From Margaritispora aquatica (taxonomy: Eukaryota > Ascomycota > Leotiomycetes > Helotiales > Discinellaceae), in the NCBI GenBank assembly GCA_007644065.1, contig VJWN01000022.1, positions 496,001 through 560,000 of the forward strand: a stretch of 64,000 bases of DNA, written 5' to 3'. Below are positions 61,169 through 64,000 of this stretch, piece by piece (position 1 is the stretch's first letter; each line of letters opens with the position of its first letter). Below the pieces are notes generated by a model. That model was not told the origin of the DNA, searched no databases, and worked only from the letters and a program-made list of their open reading frames with translations. The position numbers and the translations under genes were made by a program.

Positions 61169-61801
61169 CGTTTCTGTAATATGTAAGATGACTTGAAGGC
61201 GGGTCAATCTGAGTTAGAAGAAGGATGAAGATTGGATCAAAATGAAGAAGCTGATTCACATCTGTTTATATACACCCAAGATTTTCTTCTGTTGTCCTTA
61301 AGCTGTCGCATTCAAAATCATTAACTCGGAATTAAAATGGGGCCGGACATAAGGTCTAAACACCACATTGGCTCAAAGTGTTGATCAATCACAGAGAGCC
61401 AGGCTAACCTACTTTCGTATTCATAAGCCACAATGATCTTAATGCGTCGTTGTGGATATCGCTTTTATCGAAGTGTGCCAGACACGGCGAGTCGCACGTT
61501 ATGCTTGATGTCAGGTTCCGTAGAATAAGATTTCGACTGGAGTAATGGGCACTTTTGTGAAGCTTAGGCACGCTTTCATAATAGCAGACCAACCCCTTTA
61601 TTTTCTGGAGTCGATAGATTTTATCTCCGGTGCAGGTTATGCAGGGTGAAGAGGCACAACACTGGGACTTCCAAAATGTACTTACTTCATTGGGGTTGCA
61701 CTCGCAGGAAGTTGATACTTCGACTGCGCCAAGAATTTGGGAAATTAAGGTGTTTGTAATATTATGGCTACACTCAAAAGGCATATTAGCAATCAAGAGA
61801 C
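61169..61801. other. Spacer upstream of the NmrA-like gene
   Basis: Promoter of the NmrA-like gene (-) and 3' flank of the bromodomain gene (-). A frame at 61404-61805 (minus) has no domain and is not called. Confidence 0.4.
61265..61272 (-). promoter_or_regulatory. TATA box of the NmrA-like gene
   Basis: TATATAAA on the minus strand, about 97 nt upstream of ATG 61168. Confidence 0.55.
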
Positions 61802-62816
61802 TCAACCCTTCCGTCGACGCTTGATTGTGCCAGTGTGACTTTCGCCATCTGCAGTTCCAGCGTCTTCATCCTCATCAGCCCTCGTAGATGCTCTGCCTGC
61901 GCTGCTTTCCCTGCCGAGATTGCCATGCAACCCACTTGGTCCACCAAAGCCACTGATTTCCTCACTGCGACGCTCTGCTGACCTGAGACTGCCGATTATC
62001 TTCTCCGTGTCCGCAAACATATGTTTTGTGGCATTTACAATACCATCTTCATCTATCTCGTAACCTAGAGAATCATCGCCCCCTTGCCCATTTCTACCAC
62101 TACGCCATCGAGGACCTAAGCCACGATCTGGATCGAGATTGAACATGACCGCATTTGCATACATGCGCATCACTTCTTTCTCGAATTGAGAATAGTTGAC
62201 AATGCCTTTTGGTGGAATGATGTCCTCAGATATCGGTAGCCAGACACTTGTTGTATTTTGGTCCATATCTGCTGGTGCAGCTGCGGCTGCCGCTCGATGA
62301 CCTGCCAGTATCGCAGAGCGAATAGACTTGAGATCTTGCGGGCGTAAAATGAGATTCTTATACCCAGGAGCATCCCTTTCCTTAACTGGTGCAGCAAATG
62401 TACTCGCATTCTTGTGTCCAGTAATAGCTTCAAGTGCTGATGCGGAGATTTTGGGAAATGCTCTAGTCCAGCGAACATGAGACGGTGGTGACGAAGATGC
62501 TGGCTCAACGCTCGAGACACGTTTGCGCTTTGTACTAGCCGCAGCGCGGCGAGGGAGTTCATCAGCCGTAACATCACCAATATCTTCAACCCCTTTAGGC
62601 GTAGCAACCTCTTCCTTTACGACCCGTCCATCTATTGACATTTCATCGGCATGCGACATCACCGACTGGCTTCGACGAGAACCAGCAACAACGGAGGAAG
62701 CAGTGCTACCTGCCCTCATTCTTGATCCTCCCCTTGGTGGGGGATGCTTCGGTCTTGGCGTCTTCTTTACAGCCTTTTTGGTTGGTTTTGGGGTTGACTC
62801 CGAGGCAGACACGGGT

Positions 62817-62848
<32 letters not shown>

Positions 62849-64000
62849 AGGTTCAGCTTCTGGTTCCGGTTCTGGATCTCTCTCAAGTTTTGGGAGCTTC
62901 ACAGGCACAAGGACTGGACTGAGAGGTTCAATATCGGGCCGCTCCCGTGGATATTGAGTTCTTGGAGTCGAGGTGCCTTGAACAATTGGCGTCCATCTCG
63001 TACCACTTCCGGTCTGGTGTATGAATGGGCCACGTTGAAGTGGTGTACTGGGAAGACTAGAGTGGGAATGATTCATAAGCGCTCGTCCAGAATGAAGTGG
63101 TCTTGGGGTAAGATTTATCGGGCCTTGACTGCTCTGGTAAGGTGATTCATACCCTCTGCCTTTTTGAGCCCCTGATGGCGGAAGTGGTGGTGGTTGAAAA
63201 GGTGACGGTCGTGGATGAGGTGAATATTGAATTGGCTGAGTTGGTGGATAAGCAGGCGAGGGAAACTGAGGATTGTGGTTCCATTGAGGCGGCTGGCCAT
63301 TTCCAGACACTGGTCGTTGTTGAGGATTATAAGGTTGCGGATAAGGCATAGGACCTTGTTGCATGTGAGGAGAGCCAGAACCATGGCGATATTGCTGATG
63401 ACCAGCCATGTCCGCTAAAGCATTCAATGGCATTCCCGGAGTAATTGGAGATCTGTTTTGGTTCGGAGGAGGTAAATTCATAGGGTGTTGGGCATTAATG
63501 GGAGATGATGGTACATGTGGATGAGGACGAGGTAGGGCATGAGGACTTGGATATGAACCTTGCCTCTGAGGCTGATAGTTTTGAGGAGGAGGAGCATATT
63601 GAGCATTGTTGAATTGGGGATACTGGCCTGACTGGTATGGTGGAGGTTGATGTCCTGGTCCATAAGGTGGCTCCCATATGAGAGGACCATTCGGGTGATA
63701 AGACCCAGGAGGAGGTTGAAATGGAGAAGGTCCAGTTGGTCCATTGCTCCCAGTTCTTTGGTGAACAAGAGGAGGGGTATTGTGGGGAGGGAAATTCTGG
63801 CTAGGGCGAGCTTCGGAAACCTTTGAAGCAGAATTTGGAGGTGCTTCATGGCGATTCAAGACGTCGCTGATAGCCAAGCCTTCTGGTCGAGACTCAGAGC
63901 GTGGAGAAGGCAGTGGTTCGAGGCGTGGTTGCTTGGAGATTTGTACTGTTTTGCCGTCCTTGAAGGCGGAATCCGTAATTATGTTTGCCCTAGGCGCAGG
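61802..64000 (-). CDS. Bromodomain protein (possible NuA4-type chromatin subunit), 5' end outside window
   Basis: The frame is open from base 64000 to TGA 61802, so about 732 C-terminal residues are seen and the start lies beyond the window. The first half is a long disordered Pro/Gln/His-rich region (PPPQNYQPQRQGSYPSP and similar). An EP repeat follows at 62814-62878, then a basic segment (TPRPKHPPPRGGSRMR). A bromodomain-like part sits near the C-terminus: FPKISASALEAITGHKNAST, FAAPVKERDAPGYKNLILRP, then FEKEVMRMYANAVMFNLDPD with the acetyl-lysine-contact Asn region. The C-terminus is basic (TIKRRRKG), a possible nuclear signal. This layout resembles Bdc1/Brd8-like subunits of the NuA4 acetyltransferase, but the exact orthology is inferred. 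Confidence 0.75.
62814..62878. repeat. GGGCTC hexamer minisatellite inside coding sequence
   Basis: Tandem 6-nt units (GGGCTC, drifting to GGTTCA/GGTTCC) encode a Glu-Pro repeat in the bromodomain protein on the minus strand; six-base units keep the frame when copy number changes. Confidence 0.9.

Noticed and set aside
62523..62957. Plus frame with a long Gly-Ser repeat
   Set aside because: It is the antisense of the Glu-Pro repeat of the bromodomain gene.

Overview
The window looks like nuclear DNA of a filamentous ascomycete (Pezizomycotina, possibly Leotiomycetes; the class is an impression from protein style and not a proven assignment). The grounds are short 45-130 nt introns with GT/GC donors, aCTAAC-like branch sites and AG acceptors; lineage-typical families (HET, SAT4/PTH11-like rhodopsin domain, Zn2Cys6 regulators, Dal5-type and DHA-type MFS, PL3 pectate lyase, NRPS-like reductase); and genes lying singly on both strands with 0.3-3.7 kb spacers. 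I see no tRNA, rRNA, CRISPR array or intact transposon.

Layout. 0-9 kb is conserved housekeeping: the 3' part of a DOCK-family exchange factor (+), converging on a bifunctional 6-phosphofructo-2-kinase/fructose-2,6-bisphosphatase (-). 9-23 kb is more lineage-specific: a HET-domain gene broken by an in-frame stop, a 647-residue unknown protein with a possible leader ORF, and two same-strand genes (19.4 and 21.4 kb) that appear to be distant paralogues of one unknown family. 23-33.5 kb is a metabolic run: Dal5-type MFS permease (-), a zinc-finger-less fungal regulator (-), a short-chain dehydrogenase (+), a bicovalent FAD oxidase (-) and a Zn2Cys6 regulator (-). This could be a small catabolic or secondary-metabolite cluster. 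DPH3 (34.8 kb) and a DUF2470 membrane protein (38.9 kb) flank a 3.7 kb gene-poor stretch.

39.8-61 kb is an accessory region: class III aminotransferase (+), MFS transporter (+), DHA2-type drug exporter (-), secreted PL3 pectate lyase (+), then three visibly decayed genes (SAT4-type membrane protein, DHA1-type MFS, NRPS-like adenylate-forming reductase) and an intact NmrA-like reductase (-). The right edge holds most of a bromodomain protein (-), probably a chromatin subunit, running off the window.

Main points for a second look: the decayed 51-60 kb block, which looks like the remains of a secondary-metabolism locus; nonsense codons in five genes, all of which could have arisen by C-to-T changes at CpA (RIP-like), although indels are present too; an excess of GC-AG introns (up to four in 9 kb); and introns whose length is a multiple of three inside the pectate lyase and the NmrA-like gene, where retention would give a different protein. 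Exon limits were read by eye from splice motifs and reading-frame continuity; no alignment or RNA evidence was available.
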